A stretch of 53,371 nt of DNA. It comes from a virus. The stretch lies in the IMG/VR virus record IMGVR_UViG_3300020473_000702, positions 1 through 53,371 of that record; one strand, given 5' to 3'. How positions within the stretch are numbered: position 1 is the first letter of the stretch; the number at the start of each line of letters is the position of its first letter. Made by a program: the position numbers and the translations under genes. Below, one piece after another: positions 8,765-16,072 of the stretch. The notes under the pieces were generated by a model. The model searched no databases. It saw only the letters and a list, made by a program, of their open reading frames with translations, and was not told the origin of the DNA.

Positions 8765-8796
8765 ATCCCCCTCTAAATACTAGAGGGGGATTTTTT
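8765..8796 (+). terminator. Rho-independent terminator after mazG
   Basis: ATCCCCCTCTA (8765-8775) pairs perfectly with TAGAGGGGGAT (8781-8791) around a 5-base loop, followed by a run of T (8791-8796). This is the strongest terminator in the window and ends the replication operon. Confidence 0.92.
8773..8780 (+). promoter_or_regulatory. Late promoter box CTAAATAC in the terminator loop
   Basis: CTAAATAC at 8773-8780 matches the T4-like cyanophage late box ([CT/TA]TAAATA) and lies 24 bases ahead of the next ATG, similar to other late boxes here (about 24-37 bases). It sits across the stem top and loop of the terminator. Confidence 0.7.
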
Positions 8797-10437
8797 ATGG
8801 CCAATCCAAAAGTAGAATTTAGTTCTACTGATTACAATAGAGTACCACGTACATGTCCTGATAGGAAAGGATTTATTTCTTTGATGGAAGAATTATTCTC
8901 GTGCTCTGATTTCTGGATGGTTAAACAACAAGGTAAAGCAAAGTTTGCTAGGATACCTAAGAATAAAAATCAAATTGATTTATTCACAGATGATCTGGGA
9001 TTTGAATCTGTTATTAAATCTAAGTTGTTGAAGGATAATCAGAAGCAAGAGAAGACTTTTACTGGTACAGGATCAAAGAAGAGTCCAAAGATATTTAATT
9101 ATAAAACCATACCAAATTCATGGTCATCCTATAAGGATTCAGTAGCTATTCAGTGGCTTGATCCAAGAGATGCAAACATACAACAAATTATAACCATAGG
9201 TACAACAGGAAAATCAGGTGAGACTATTAATGCAGCAGCAATGACTAAGGCTCAGGAGATGGGATCTGCTTTTGTTTTTAAGAGAGCTCTCAAGCATGAT
9301 GATAGATGGACTTCATGGGAAAAGTTAAAGGAAGATGATACTGTTAGTACAGAGTTGAATAGGATATGGAAGGATGTTGTAGGGTTGGATCGTGTTACTA
9401 ATGATTGGTATAAGAATTTTTATGCTCAGAATAAAAAATTATTACAGGTAGTTGGTAGCCATCAGTTTACTGAGTTTGAACGTGATGGTGATTTTATGGA
9501 TTGGGTAACAGGATATGTAAGAGATAATGGATGGGCTGCTGGTGGAAAGAAAGATAACTGGAACCCTGCTGATATTTGGATCATGACTAATAAGTGGAGA
9601 GACTGGATTAAGGTACTAGAGGATGCTACTTCTGTACCAAGGTCAGGAGCACATTCAAATATTGGTACTGCTATTGATATACAACTTCTACAGTTCAATG
9701 CGATAATGAGAGCACTGTTTCGTAAGAAAGAGATATGGGGTATATCTCTCAAGAAGGTAAACAAAGATATAGCTGAATGGGCAGAGGTTAATGTTCATTG
9801 GGATAATGATGCTGATAAGAAGTTAGGATTCAATCAGATGAAAGCAATGAGATATACTTATGACTCAACTAATTGTGATTGTGGAAGGAAGGAAGATAAG
9901 AGTGGAACTATTCAACTTGCTACTCAAGATACTAAGTTGAATGTTAAGGGTGCTGGTAGCACCATGTATAAGTTTCAGATAAAAGCAAATGATAGTACTA
10001 AGTTTAGTGGTCTGAAGTATGAACCAACTGATGATACTGCTGGTGCAGCTAGATTGGGTAAAGCAACTGTTGATTATGTTGAGGATCTTTTTAAGAAATA
10101 TGCTGCGAGAATAAAGTTTACTGGTAGTAAAGATGATTATCCACAAGACCCTGATGAATTTTTAAATCAAAAAGATAAATGGATTCATGTGATTGGTAGA
10201 GTTAAAGATCATGGTGTGACAATTCAAACTTCAACAGCATTAGAAGCTTACAATAATATTTTGTTGATCTTTAACAGCAAACCATTTGTTTCTAATTCTA
10301 AACTCATGCAATTATCTTGGTTGGATTCTTTCTTCTCTATTAATGGTAAAGATAATAGAGATAAATTTTTAACTGATATGGTATTCATCGCTCAGAAGAT
10401 GGGTAGAAGATATGGTCCATTTGGTAAGTTATACTAA
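8797..10437 (+). CDS. Unknown late protein with possible PD-(D/E)XK-like motifs (546 aa)
   Basis: No established name was recognised. Visible features: a middle segment ETINAAAMTKAQEMGSAF (residues 142-159), then NWNPADIWIM (254-263) and WGISLKKV (314-321). A conserved Glu helix, a P-A-D-I strand and a G-I-S-L-K strand in this order resemble PD-(D/E)XK nuclease-fold proteins, though the canonical D/E-x-K acidic residue would be Ser here. So either a divergent nuclease or an inactive fold member is possible. It starts the late cassette right after the terminator/late promoter, and its stop shares bases with the next ATG (TAATG). The ligase-like and adenylyltransferase-like neighbours suggest nucleic-acid or nucleotide chemistry late in infection; this is inference. 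Confidence 0.85.
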   Translation: MANPKVEFSSTDYNRVPRTCPDRKGFISLMEELFSCSDFWMVKQQGKAKFARIPKNKNQIDLFTDDLGFESVIKSKLLKDNQKQEKTFTGTGSKKSPKIFNYKTIPNSWSSYKDSVAIQWLDPRDANIQQIITIGTTGKSGETINAAAMTKAQEMGSAFVFKRALKHDDRWTSWEKLKEDDTVSTELNRIWKDVVGLDRVTNDWYKNFYAQNKKLLQVVGSHQFTEFERDGDFMDWVTGYVRDNGWAAGGKKDNWNPADIWIMTNKWRDWIKVLEDATSVPRSGAHSNIGTAIDIQLLQFNAIMRALFRKKEIWGISLKKVNKDIAEWAEVNVHWDNDADKKLGFNQMKAMRYTYDSTNCDCGRKEDKSGTIQLATQDTKLNVKGAGSTMYKFQIKANDSTKFSGLKYEPTDDTAGAARLGKATVDYVEDLFKKYAARIKFTGSKDDYPQDPDEFLNQKDKWIHVIGRVKDHGVTIQTSTALEAYNNILLIFNSKPFVSNSKLMQLSWLDSFFSINGKDNRDKFLTDMVFIAQKMGRRYGPFGKLY

Positions 10438-11633
10438 TGTCTAAGAACACTCACCTAGAACATTTAGAAGATAGCATCTTACTTGATGGTAAGAAGGGTG
10501 CAGAAGATGCATTCAAATTTTTAGATTCTTTGGCTAGAACTTTTACTGGTAAGGGTGCTGGTAATTTTAAGATGACTACGAAGTGGGATGGTGCACCTGC
10601 TATATTCTGTGGACAGTATCCAGGAACAAATCAGTTCTTTGTTGGTACTAAGTCTATCTTTAATAAGGATGCGAAGATTAATTATACTGAAACTGATATT
10701 GATAATAATCATGGTCATGCTCCTGGTCTTACTGCTAAGTTAAAAGCTGCTTTAAAGTATCTTCCTTCTATAGGAATTGAGGGAGTGGTACAGGGAGACT
10801 TATTGTTTACTGATGATAAGAAAGTAGAAGTGGTTGATGGTAAGAAGTCAATTACATTTAAACCAAATACAATAACATATGCTATACCACAAGAAGACAG
10901 TGATTATGAATTGGCTGATGCTGCAAAGATAGGAGTAGTATTTCATACCACATATACTGGTACTAGTATTGAAAGACTTCATGCTTCTTTTGGTTTTGAT
11001 CCATCTACTCTTAAGAAGGATAAAGATGTGTTTGTTATTAGTGCAGAGATAGACACGTTAGGTAAAGATGTTTTATTAACAAGTCAAGAAAAACAGAAGT
11101 TGATTGGTTTGAAGCAGAGTAGCTCACAGTTAGTTAAAACTTGTGGTCCTTTCTTAGATGGTGTAGCAAAGCAGATAGCAGAGAACGATCAACTTACCAT
11201 TGGTGTTAAGCTTAAGCAGTATTTTAATAAGTATGTTCGAGAAGGTAAGCAAGTAGGAAATAGTTTTACTTCTGATTTTAAAGATTACTTTAGTGGTGAG
11301 TGTAAGAAGGCAGCAGATAAAGTAAAGCAACCAAAAACTAAGGCAGCAAAACTTGCTAAGTTATATAATGGTCGTGACTTTATAGATGGTCATGGATCTC
11401 AGTTTGATAATACTGTGAAGTTATATAAGATCATACAGGATGCTAAAGAAATATTTGTTACTAAGCTTGAGAAGGGTGAGAAGTTTGGTACTTATATCAG
11501 AACTGATAATGGTCTTGAGATGACTGCACAAGAAGGATATGTTGCTATTAAAAATGGTAAGGCTACTAAATTGATTAAGAGGTTAGTGTTTAGTCAGGCT
11601 AACTTTGATGTCTCACTCAAGGGTTGGTCATGA
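10437..11633 (+). CDS. Ligase-like covalent nucleotidyltransferase homologue (398 aa)
   Basis: The protein shows the motif order of the ATP-grasp-unrelated DNA/RNA ligase and capping-enzyme superfamily. Motif I is KWDG (K49, D51, G52). Then come a motif Ia-like FFVGTKS, a motif III-like IEGVVQGDLLF (about 114-124), a motif IV-like QEGYVAIKNG (about 365-374) and a motif V-like KLIKRL (about 378-383). An alpha-helical insertion lies between. If active, K49 would carry AMP or GMP. I infer this from motifs alone; phage proteins like this are usually annotated as unknown. It is coupled to the gene before (TAATG) and the adenylyltransferase after (ATGA), suggesting a shared process. Confidence 0.8.
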   Translation: MSKNTHLEHLEDSILLDGKKGAEDAFKFLDSLARTFTGKGAGNFKMTTKWDGAPAIFCGQYPGTNQFFVGTKSIFNKDAKINYTETDIDNNHGHAPGLTAKLKAALKYLPSIGIEGVVQGDLLFTDDKKVEVVDGKKSITFKPNTITYAIPQEDSDYELADAAKIGVVFHTTYTGTSIERLHASFGFDPSTLKKDKDVFVISAEIDTLGKDVLLTSQEKQKLIGLKQSSSQLVKTCGPFLDGVAKQIAENDQLTIGVKLKQYFNKYVREGKQVGNSFTSDFKDYFSGECKKAADKVKQPKTKAAKLAKLYNGRDFIDGHGSQFDNTVKLYKIIQDAKEIFVTKLEKGEKFGTYIRTDNGLEMTAQEGYVAIKNGKATKLIKRLVFSQANFDVSLKGWS

Positions 11634-12202
11634 AAAAAGCTTGGATAGTTTTTGGTAGGTTTAATCCTCCTACTATAGGACATAAAAAAATGATAGACCA
11701 GCTTCAGAAACTTGCTGGTAATGATGATTATATGGTCTGGCCTACCTGGACAAATGATAAAAAGAAGAATCCTTTAAAACATCCAGATAAGGTTAACTGG
11801 ATGATTAAGATGTTTCCAGAACACTCTACTCATATACAGTCTGATAGATCTCTTAAGACTTTACCATTTATTTTACAGCATCTTATGGTGGAAGGTTATA
11901 GTGATGTGGTTATAGTATGTGGTAGTGATAGGACAAAAGCTTTTGATTTTAATATTAAGTATAACAGGGTAGAGACTGGAGATGGTCAAGCTTATTATGC
12001 TTTTGATACTATAAAAATTGATTCAACTGGGTTGAATAGAGATCCAGATTCTGATGGTGCTGAAGGTATGTCTGCATCTAAGATGAGGGATGCTGCTAAG
12101 AAAGTAGATACGGTTAATTTTTTAAAGGGTGTTGAAGGTTTACTAAATACAAGTGATGCTTTAACATTGATGGAAGATGTTCGGGAAGGACTTGGACTGT
12201 GA
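11630..12202 (+). CDS. HIGH-motif nucleotidylyltransferase (NMNAT/PPAT-like, 190 aa)
   Basis: The N-terminus GRFNPPTIGHKKMI (residues about 9-22) holds the T/HxGH motif of the cytidylyl/adenylyl-transferase superfamily. VCGSDR and the late GMSASKMRDAA match the second nucleotide-binding motif (the ISSTxxR-like segment). Enzymes of this family make NAD, CoA or CDP-activated compounds; the substrate cannot be fixed from sequence. ATG 11630 overlaps the previous stop (ATGA); an in-frame TTG at 11624 is less likely. The pairing with a ligase-like gene raises the idea of NAD or nucleotide-cofactor handling, but this is inference. Confidence 0.85.
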   Translation: MKKAWIVFGRFNPPTIGHKKMIDQLQKLAGNDDYMVWPTWTNDKKKNPLKHPDKVNWMIKMFPEHSTHIQSDRSLKTLPFILQHLMVEGYSDVVIVCGSDRTKAFDFNIKYNRVETGDGQAYYAFDTIKIDSTGLNRDPDSDGAEGMSASKMRDAAKKVDTVNFLKGVEGLLNTSDALTLMEDVREGLGL

Positions 12203-12480
12203 AAACATTTAGAGACATTAAAAATCAAGCAGTAAGACAGAACTTCAGACAGAAGGAATGCTTCACTGAGGGACAGACTGTGATGAATGTTAACACTGGT
12301 ATCAAGGGGAAGATAATCCGCACTGGACCGAACTATGTTATTTGTGTTTCTGAAGCCCGAGAAATGTTTAGAGCTTGGGTCAGGGACATAAGAGAAGTCA
12401 ATGAAAGTATAAATAAACCAAGAAGAACAGCCTTTTTTACTCATGGACAAGCAAGCACCTACAACATCAGTGCAACATAA
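12199..12480 (+). CDS. Small unknown protein with GTG start (93 aa)
   Basis: The frame starts with GTG 12199, overlapping the stop of the gene before (GTGA). The product has a basic N-terminus, then GQTVMNVNTGIKGKIIRTG followed by YVICVS, a pattern similar to KOW/SH3-like barrels, and ends FFTHGQASTYNISAT. The 3' part contains a TATAAATA late box and the start of the next gene. Function is unknown; linkage places it in the late cassette. Confidence 0.75.
   Translation: MKTFRDIKNQAVRQNFRQKECFTEGQTVMNVNTGIKGKIIRTGPNYVICVSEAREMFRAWVRDIREVNESINKPRRTAFFTHGQASTYNISAT
12408..12415 (+). promoter_or_regulatory. Late promoter box TATAAATA
   Basis: An exact T4 late consensus TATAAATA lies inside the preceding gene, 28 bases ahead of ATG 12443. 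The spacing equals that of other late boxes in the window, so the charged protein is likely transcribed separately as well as by read-through. Confidence 0.75.
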
Positions 12481-13003
12481 TGATGATTATTCTAAAGCAC
12501 TAATCGAATCATATGCACAGTGGATGGATGGAGATACCTTCCAAGGAACTACCATCAAAGAGGAACCTGCTACTATTGAAACACCAATAGGTACTATACC
12601 TAAGCCTGATTTTGATAAGGAAACTATCCCTACTATTAAAGTGGTCAACACTGATGATGGTAGCACAAAGGATCCTAAGGCTAATGCTGGTGCACCTGAT
12701 AGCACAAAGATCAAGCAGTCACATGGTGCTGAGATAAAGAATAATGCTATTAGTGTTAAGAGAGAAGAGGTTGAAGTTGAGAAGAAGGCAACTAGAGAAG
12801 AATTAGAAGCTAAGTTAGAAGAGATTCTTACAGAACTTAGTGAAATGACTGAGACTACTTTCACTATAACTAAAGAGAGATGGGAGAAAGCAGCTGCAGA
12901 GAGAGAAGGCAAAGTAGTTGAAGAAGAAGCAGGATGTAGTACCAATGAGTCTAAGAAGCAAAAGACCATTGATAAAATAATGAGCTATTCTAGAAAAAAG
13001 TAG
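12443..13003 (+). CDS. Charged coiled-coil protein, zero-frame product (186 aa)
   Basis: The product starts MDKQAPTTSVQHNDDYSKAL, has a proline/threonine-rich disordered stretch, and then a strongly charged helical region (about residues 110-175) rich in Glu and Lys that should form a coiled coil. The zero frame stops at TAG 13001, directly after the heptamer A AAA AAG. A -1 shift there would add 49 residues. No family was recognised. It overlaps the gene before by 38 bases and has its own TATAAATA box upstream. Scaffold-like or nucleic-acid-associated roles are conceivable, but nothing shows this. Confidence 0.8.
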   Translation: MDKQAPTTSVQHNDDYSKALIESYAQWMDGDTFQGTTIKEEPATIETPIGTIPKPDFDKETIPTIKVVNTDDGSTKDPKANAGAPDSTKIKQSHGAEIKNNAISVKREEVEVEKKATREELEAKLEEILTELSEMTETTFTITKERWEKAAAEREGKVVEEEAGCSTNESKKQKTIDKIMSYSRKK

Positions 13004-13046
13004 AAGGGCTTGCACATGATAGATGGGGTCTAGAAGAAGGCAAGTC
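12994..13046 (+). promoter_or_regulatory. Candidate -1 programmed ribosomal frameshift signal
   Basis: A AAA AAG (12994-13000) lies in the correct frame register for tandem -1 slippage, as in E. coli dnaX, and is followed immediately by the zero-frame stop. After a 6-base spacer, GGCTTGC (13007-13013) pairs with GCAAGTC (13040-13046), a 7-pair stem with one G-U and a 26-base loop. The -1 frame has a stop at 12991, so it is open only from the slippery site onward. Confidence 0.65.
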
Positions 13047-13149
13047 AAAAGGAAAAAAGAAAAAGACTGTTGAGATCATGCCTCGTATTGACGATGGTAA
13101 AGATATGAAGAACCCAAAGAAAGGACCAGATATATACGTGAAGGGATAA
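13000..13149 (+). CDS. -1 frame extension of the charged protein (49 aa)
   Basis: After -1 slippage, translation continues VEGLAHDRWGLEEGKSKGK and ends VKG before TAA 13147-13149. The extension is lysine-rich with several KKG/KKK clusters, unlike the acidic parent, and looks coding because no start codon of its own with a ribosome site is present. The shifted product would be 235 residues (12443-13149). The alternative is an assembly or biological one-base indel in the A run. The stop codon is embedded in the late box of the next gene. Confidence 0.6.
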   Translation, partial: VEGLAHDRWGLEEGKSKGKKKKTVEIMPRIDDGKDMKNPKKGPDIYVKG

Positions 13150-13152
13150 ATA
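13145..13152 (+). promoter_or_regulatory. Late promoter box GATAAATA
   Basis: GATAAATA lies 20 bases before ATG 13173 and contains the TAA stop (13147-13149) of the -1 frame extension. Confidence 0.75.
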
Positions 13153-13172
13153 ATACTAATTGAGTTTTTATT

Positions 13173-13766
13173 ATGACATTAGCAAAAGAGGCAATACTCG
13201 AAGCACTTAAGTGTTGTAGAGATGTGTATCCACATAAGCAAGACTTCCTAGTTAGTAGGAAGGTGGAAGGTCATACCATTCTTGCAGTTGAAGGAACAAA
13301 TGAGACTACAGACTGGATAACCAATCTGAAGTTTCTTATTAAACGTGACGATTGTCACAGAGGATTCAAGAACAATGCTAACAGGACACTAGCCGAGCTA
13401 GTGGTAGCATATGAAGGATTGGATCCTAAGAGAAAGCTTGTTATTGCAGGTCATTCTCTTGGTGGAGCAACCGCTACCTTAATTGCAGACTTGTTATGGG
13501 AGTCAGGCAATAAGAATGTAGCCCTAGTAACTGCTGGTTCTCCCAGACCAGGTGGACGTAGGTTAAGAAAGAGGATTAAAGATCTTGAACATCTTCGGTT
13601 TGTGCATGGTGATGACATTGTTCCAGGGACTCCTCCTTGGCTTGCTGGCTATGTACACACTCATCCAGTTATCAAACTAGAAGACGAGAAAGATACTCGT
13701 TTTGATGGAGTTGCTGACCATAATATAGGTGACTATTATGAAGCAGCTCTCAAATATTATAAATAA
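13173..13766 (+). CDS. Lipase-like alpha/beta hydrolase (class 3 lipase family)
   Basis: This 197-residue protein carries the nucleophile elbow GHSLGG (S95), followed by VTAGSPRPGG, HGDDIVPGTPPW (candidate Asp at 147 or 148) and ADHNIGDYY (His 183). This matches the class 3 lipase family. No signal peptide is visible. A late box 20 bases upstream implies late expression, so roles in cell-envelope or thylakoid lipid breakdown at lysis or in the virion are possible. The substrate is unknown. The gene ends inside the TATAAATA box of the next gene. Confidence 0.88.
   Translation: MTLAKEAILEALKCCRDVYPHKQDFLVSRKVEGHTILAVEGTNETTDWITNLKFLIKRDDCHRGFKNNANRTLAELVVAYEGLDPKRKLVIAGHSLGGATATLIADLLWESGNKNVALVTAGSPRPGGRRLRKRIKDLEHLRFVHGDDIVPGTPPWLAGYVHTHPVIKLEDEKDTRFDGVADHNIGDYYEAALKYYK
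13758..13765 (+). promoter_or_regulatory. Late promoter box TATAAATA
   Basis: An exact TATAAATA lies 39 bases before ATG 13805 and overlaps the stop codon TAA 13764-13766 of the lipase gene. Confidence 0.8.
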
Positions 13767-13804
13767 CTTCAGGAAATTAATTGTAAATCAATAGGAATTA
13801 AGTC

Positions 13805-14602
13805 ATGCCCATACTTGGATCTATAGACAGTGCTGATTTTACTGCCACCGTTGCAGTTACTAATGCTTCAGCAACTGTTACTAAAGGCAACGCAGATACT
13901 ATCGTTGCTGGAGATATTATAGTTCTGGACGGTGTTCAGTACTATACTAAGGTAGTCGATGGTAATACTATTACCCTCGGTAAAGCATATGCTGGTAGTA
14001 CCAATGCTACATTAGCAGCAAACAAGGTACAAAGACGTACTGCACCCAAGGCATTGGCTGATTTCCTATTGAGTAATGGAACTTCTACTGCATCTACAAC
14101 TAGTATTGTTGGTGTAAGTCAGGCAGAAGCACAACTCAGTGAGAACAAAGCACGTGGTATCTCTAGTCCTGGATGGTGGGCATATAGGACATATACAGAT
14201 GCTGCTGGTTCCACACGTCATAAGGCAGAATTGATTACATCATACAAAGATGGTACTGCATTCAGTGGAGACTTCACTGATGATACAATTGCTGCTGATA
14301 TTACTTCCTTGATTACAATTGATACCCAACCTGCTAACCAGAATACATCTGGTGGTGGAGCAACATTTACTGTCGCTGCATCTTCTACAGGTTCTGGAGC
14401 ATCTCTCACCTATCAGTGGCAACGACTTGATGTTACTGGTGGAGAATGGACAGATGTATCAGGTGCAACTTCTGCAAATCTCGCACTCACTGGTGAAACT
14501 GCTGATGAGACTGGAGATAAGTTCAGAGTTAAAGTCAACAACTCCATTGGTGGTGTTGAAGTAATCACTGATGGTGCTGCTACACTAACATTCGTTAGCT
14601 AA
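13805..14602 (+). CDS. Virion structural protein with Ig-like domain (265 aa)
   Basis: The N-terminal part is beta-rich (TVAVTNASATVTKGNADTIV) as in small phage structural proteins. Residues from about 175 to 264 form an Ig-like domain: ITIDTQPANQNTSGGGATFTV, then LTYQWQR, SANLALTG, and DKFRVKVNN, with the tryptophan and the D.FxV pattern of Ig domains. Ig domains decorate many phage virions and help bind cell-surface glycans. It sits behind an exact late box. The exact place on the particle is not clear. Confidence 0.85.
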   Translation: MPILGSIDSADFTATVAVTNASATVTKGNADTIVAGDIIVLDGVQYYTKVVDGNTITLGKAYAGSTNATLAANKVQRRTAPKALADFLLSNGTSTASTTSIVGVSQAEAQLSENKARGISSPGWWAYRTYTDAAGSTRHKAELITSYKDGTAFSGDFTDDTIAADITSLITIDTQPANQNTSGGGATFTVAASSTGSGASLTYQWQRLDVTGGEWTDVSGATSANLALTGETADETGDKFRVKVNNSIGGVEVITDGAATLTFVS

Positions 14603-14609
14603 TATGTAA

Positions 14610-14966
14610 ATGAATTTTGATGAATTGAACCAGGACAACTGGTTAATGTTTGCTATTAAAAATTATGATAACCCACTCTCAGTAACCTACGAAGACTTTG
14701 AAGAAGATTTAAAACGCTTCAAATATATTAAGAGACTTCTGAGGAGATATGAAACAAGTGGAGATTTCAAGGTCCATTTGATCCTAAATCATATTATAAT
14801 ACTATATAATGCATTTGGTGATGCAGCAACACCGTTGCTATTCTTTAAGATAGATGCATCACATTGGTCTATACTGAAAGCTTTTATGTTCTTTCTGGAT
14901 AGACTACCACCTACAATAACTACTGGTATTGATCAAGAATGTCTACGTCAACTGAATCTAATTTAA
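14610..14966 (+). CDS. Unknown cyanophage protein (118 aa)
   Basis: A soluble helical protein starting MNFDELNQDNWLMFAIKNYD, with HLILNHIIILYNAFG in the middle and a tyrosine/arginine-rich KYIKRLLRRYE segment. I recall similar proteins in marine phages but cannot name a function. It lies in the late block and its 3' end overlaps the next gene by 28 bases. Confidence 0.8.
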   Translation: MNFDELNQDNWLMFAIKNYDNPLSVTYEDFEEDLKRFKYIKRLLRRYETSGDFKVHLILNHIIILYNAFGDAATPLLFFKIDASHWSILKAFMFFLDRLPPTITTGIDQECLRQLNLI

Positions 14967-15661
14967 AAGAGATGATGGCTGGCGATGGTGCTGCATTACA
15001 AATGCCACCAGCGTTCGTATTTGTTAATGCTAAATCTGCTCGCAAATATAAAAAAGCGAATCAGGATATGGTAGATGGTCGCACTAAAGGTGCTAAAACT
15101 ATGCTCTCTCGTATACAAAAGCGTAAGAAAATGAAAGAAGATCTAGAAACAACTATTTCTGAAGCAGCACCTACTGAAACAGAACGTGCTCAAAAGCAGA
15201 TTGGTCAAATGAAAAAGTTGAAGAGGCAAAAGCAACTTCAAACTAAGAAAGATCAAGCTAAGAAAGGAATGCAGGACAAGTCTAAGGAAATGGATATCCT
15301 TATGAAGGCTCGTCTATCTGACTTTAAGAAGAAAGCTTCTAGTCAAACAAAAAAATTACAAAAGAATGAAGTGGAACACACAGGTGATAATATTATGACT
15401 GAAAATGCAGCAACACAAGATGCTTTAGATGTAGCATTACAAGTAGCGACATCAGAACTTAATCCTAGAGGAGAAACAGAATTTGCTAAGATTACTTTTG
15501 CTGATAAGTCTGAACAGAATTTAGATAATTTCTCTGCTAAGAAGATAGCAGCTGCCTATGCTCAATTGGGTGATGAGCAACAACAGCAGTATAGATTTAT
15601 GTTGAATAAGGATGCGTCAACCTTCCAGTCTGCTCTGGATTTCGCAATTCGTAATACCTAA
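14939..15661 (+). CDS. Lysine-rich unknown protein, possible head-associated (240 aa)
   Basis: The first 60% is very rich in Lys, Gln and Met and should be helical (LSRIQKRKKMKEDLE, KKLKRQKQLQTKKDQ), with a compact C-terminal part after ATG 15393 (MTENAATQDALDVALQVAT). No domain was recognised; an internal start at 15393 could make a separate 89-residue product, but no ribosome site is obvious. The high charge suggests binding of DNA or a scaffold function. The stop overlaps the next start by one base. Confidence 0.75.
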   Translation: MSTSTESNLKEMMAGDGAALQMPPAFVFVNAKSARKYKKANQDMVDGRTKGAKTMLSRIQKRKKMKEDLETTISEAAPTETERAQKQIGQMKKLKRQKQLQTKKDQAKKGMQDKSKEMDILMKARLSDFKKKASSQTKKLQKNEVEHTGDNIMTENAATQDALDVALQVATSELNPRGETEFAKITFADKSEQNLDNFSAKKIAAAYAQLGDEQQQQYRFMLNKDASTFQSALDFAIRNT

Positions 15662-16032
15662 TGGCCGAGAGTATCAACGCTGCTATAATAGAGCGGCTGG
15701 AGAAAGTAGTTGATACTCTCCAAGACAATTCAGTTAAGATGGGAAACCTTCTTGCCGTCCACAACGAGAAGTTGGACAAGCAAGATAGGATTGATGGTGT
15801 TCTCTTTGAGAAGATCGAGTCAGTCCATCGTGAAGTAAACCGTCAAGCAATTGATATAAAGAGGGGTTGTGAAAGGGATATACGTAAGGTTGATGACCGC
15901 CTTAGAGTCATGGAAAAGAAAATGTGGACTATTTTTGGTGCTCTTTCTATTATATCTTTCATCGTTAGTCCAATCGGACAAAGAATCATTAGACCAGCAT
16001 TTCAACCGTCACAAGCAGAGTTGACGAGATAG
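15661..16032 (+). CDS. Coiled-coil membrane protein, XhlA-like (123 aa)
   Basis: The first ~85 residues are a heptad-like helix (IIERLEKVVDTLQDNSV), then VDDRLRVMEKKMWTIFGALSIISFIV runs from a coiled coil into one transmembrane helix (about residues 92-112). The layout is that of XhlA-like or spanin-type phage lysis accessory proteins. The 52.0 kb gene shares the DDR(L/M)RxxEK(K/Q)xW boundary motif, so they look paralogous. No signal peptide is visible and the N-terminus is probably cytoplasmic. A lysis or envelope-binding role is inferred. Confidence 0.75.
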   Translation: MAESINAAIIERLEKVVDTLQDNSVKMGNLLAVHNEKLDKQDRIDGVLFEKIESVHREVNRQAIDIKRGCERDIRKVDDRLRVMEKKMWTIFGALSIISFIVSPIGQRIIRPAFQPSQAELTR

Positions 16033-16049
16033 AATTTTTCTAGTATAGT
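16021..16049 (+). promoter_or_regulatory. Sigma70-type promoter before primase gp61
   Basis: TTGACG (16021-16026) and TATAGT (16044-16049) are 17 bases apart. A perfect inverted repeat, TATAGTA/TACTATA (16044-16050 and 16056-16062), spans the -10 region and the expected start. It would drive gp61, nrdA and nrdB early in infection. Confidence 0.8.
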
Positions 16050-16072
16050 AGTGAGTACTATAAAGGTATTGG

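Noticed and set aside
12487-12969. Minus-strand open frame opposite the charged protein
   Set aside because: It is the complement of a Glu/Lys-rich gene, gives a Ser/Leu-rich product and has no regulatory context.
16044-16062. TATAGTA/TACTATA repeat as a terminator
   Set aside because: The stem is A/T-only and short, with no T-run; it fits an operator or 5' hairpin better.
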